Source: Pseudomonas sp. UBA5706
Lineage (GTDB): Bacteria > Pseudomonadota > Gammaproteobacteria > Pseudomonadales > Pseudomonadaceae
Direction: 5' to 3'
NCBI RefSeq assembly: GCF_002419965.1
Contig: NZ_DIHC01000031.1
Span: forward strand, 62,001-126,000
Length of the DNA: 64,000 nt
Program-made: the position numbers and the translations under genes
Shown here: positions 63,680-64,000 of the stretch, one piece after another
How the letters are laid out: every line of letters starts with the position of its first letter
How positions within the stretch are numbered: the stretch's first letter is position 1
Notes under the pieces: model-generated
What the model saw: the letters and a program-made list of their open reading frames with translations, nothing else
Told to the model about the DNA's origin: nothing
The model's database searches: none

Positions 63680-64000
63680 TGAGCCCCCCCAACAAGCGTA
63701 TGACGGGTCAAGGGGTTGGTGCGGCCCGCAGGAGCGAAGCGACAAGGACTCGGCCCCTTGACGCGGCAGAAGCGACCAACGCTCAAGTCATGGGCGCAGG
63801 GGATCAAGGCCGTAGGCCTCCCCTGCACCCTTGACGACAGAGGGCGACTCGCTCCCTTCCCGCTCGCGGGAAGGGCGGGGGGATGGGCAATTATCAAACC
63901 CGCTAACCGATTGTAAATGAACGACTAATACCAAAAACAAGACAGTTTCAGCGCGCCTCTGATTCATGTTCAGTCATAAGGCGTATTGAACCCGCCCCGG
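63680..64000. other. Gene-free, structured end of the window within the element
   Basis: About 320 bases without a credible gene. GTCAAGGGG (63707-63715) is inverted as CCCCTTGAC (63754-63762), and CCCTTGACG recurs near 63832. CCCTTCCCG-CTCG-CGGGAAGGG at 63854-63875 is a perfect nine-pair hairpin. Such inverted repeats in a gene-free stretch of a conjugative element are compatible with an oriT or a replication/regulatory region, but no nic-site family is recognised. Confidence 0.45.

Overview
The window is chromosomal DNA of a gammaproteobacterium of the genus Pseudomonas, most likely of the P. syringae group. The main reasons are the amgK-murU-djlA block divergent from lptD-surA-pdxA-rsmA-apaG-apaH-glpE, the cca/folBK/plsY/tsaD/rpsU-dnaG-rpoD neighbourhood, high GC with many 4-bp gene overlaps, and several families of short GC-rich intergenic repeats of the kind common in P. 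syringae genomes. Species assignment is inference; no database was searched.

Layout. 1-807: 5' part of a periplasmic family 3 beta-glucosidase (minus strand). 1273-1500: small secreted protein. 1564-11580: complete type II secretion operon in the order E-F-G-H-I-J-K-L-M-N-D. 11650-15869: iron-dependent alcohol dehydrogenase and permease, preceded by a sigma-54-type promoter and a sigma-54 activator gene. 15976-16327: three 123-bp tandem repeats. 16348-20810: polyamine-type ABC importer (ATPase, binding protein, two permeases). 21100-23795: hybrid-input sensor kinase and NarL-type regulator. 23821-26387: an accessory cassette (below). 26388-30195: DUF3530-like protein, djlA, murU, amgK. 30325-37952: LPS export, outer-membrane chaperone, vitamin B6, rRNA methylation, ApaG/ApaH and GlpE. 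38238-43108: prkA-yeaH-ycgB stress operon. 43189-51648: cca, folB/folK, plsY, tsaD and the rpsU-dnaG-rpoD macromolecular synthesis operon. 51786-55031: PAS-GGDEF-EAL protein. 55048-55124: CAU-anticodon tRNA used as the insertion site of an integrative element that fills the rest of the window: integrase, unrecognised cargo, a decayed second integrase, then conjugation-type genes (HTH proteins, EexN-like lipoprotein, VirB6/TrbL-like protein). The element's far end is not in the window.

Most novel region. Between the sensor kinase and the DUF3530 gene sit, on the minus strand, two very small genes (53 and 42 codons) followed by an unusually compact fused ABC exporter. The two predicted peptides resemble each other: both have an arginine-serine-hydrophobic block and both end in AGG plus six residues with Gly at the third. 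This looks like a pair of exported peptide precursors with a dedicated transporter; no maturation enzyme is visible. The cassette lies between an intact and a decayed copy of the 5' end of the DUF3530 gene, which marks it as an insertion.

How the genes work together. Most of the window is housekeeping: envelope building (lptD, surA, amgK/murU, plsY), translation and replication (rpsU, dnaG, rpoD, cca, tsaD, rsmA, tRNA) and folate/B6 metabolism. Accessory parts (type II secretion, alcohol oxidation under sigma-54 control, polyamine-type uptake, peptide/ABC cassette, tRNA island) lie between these blocks.
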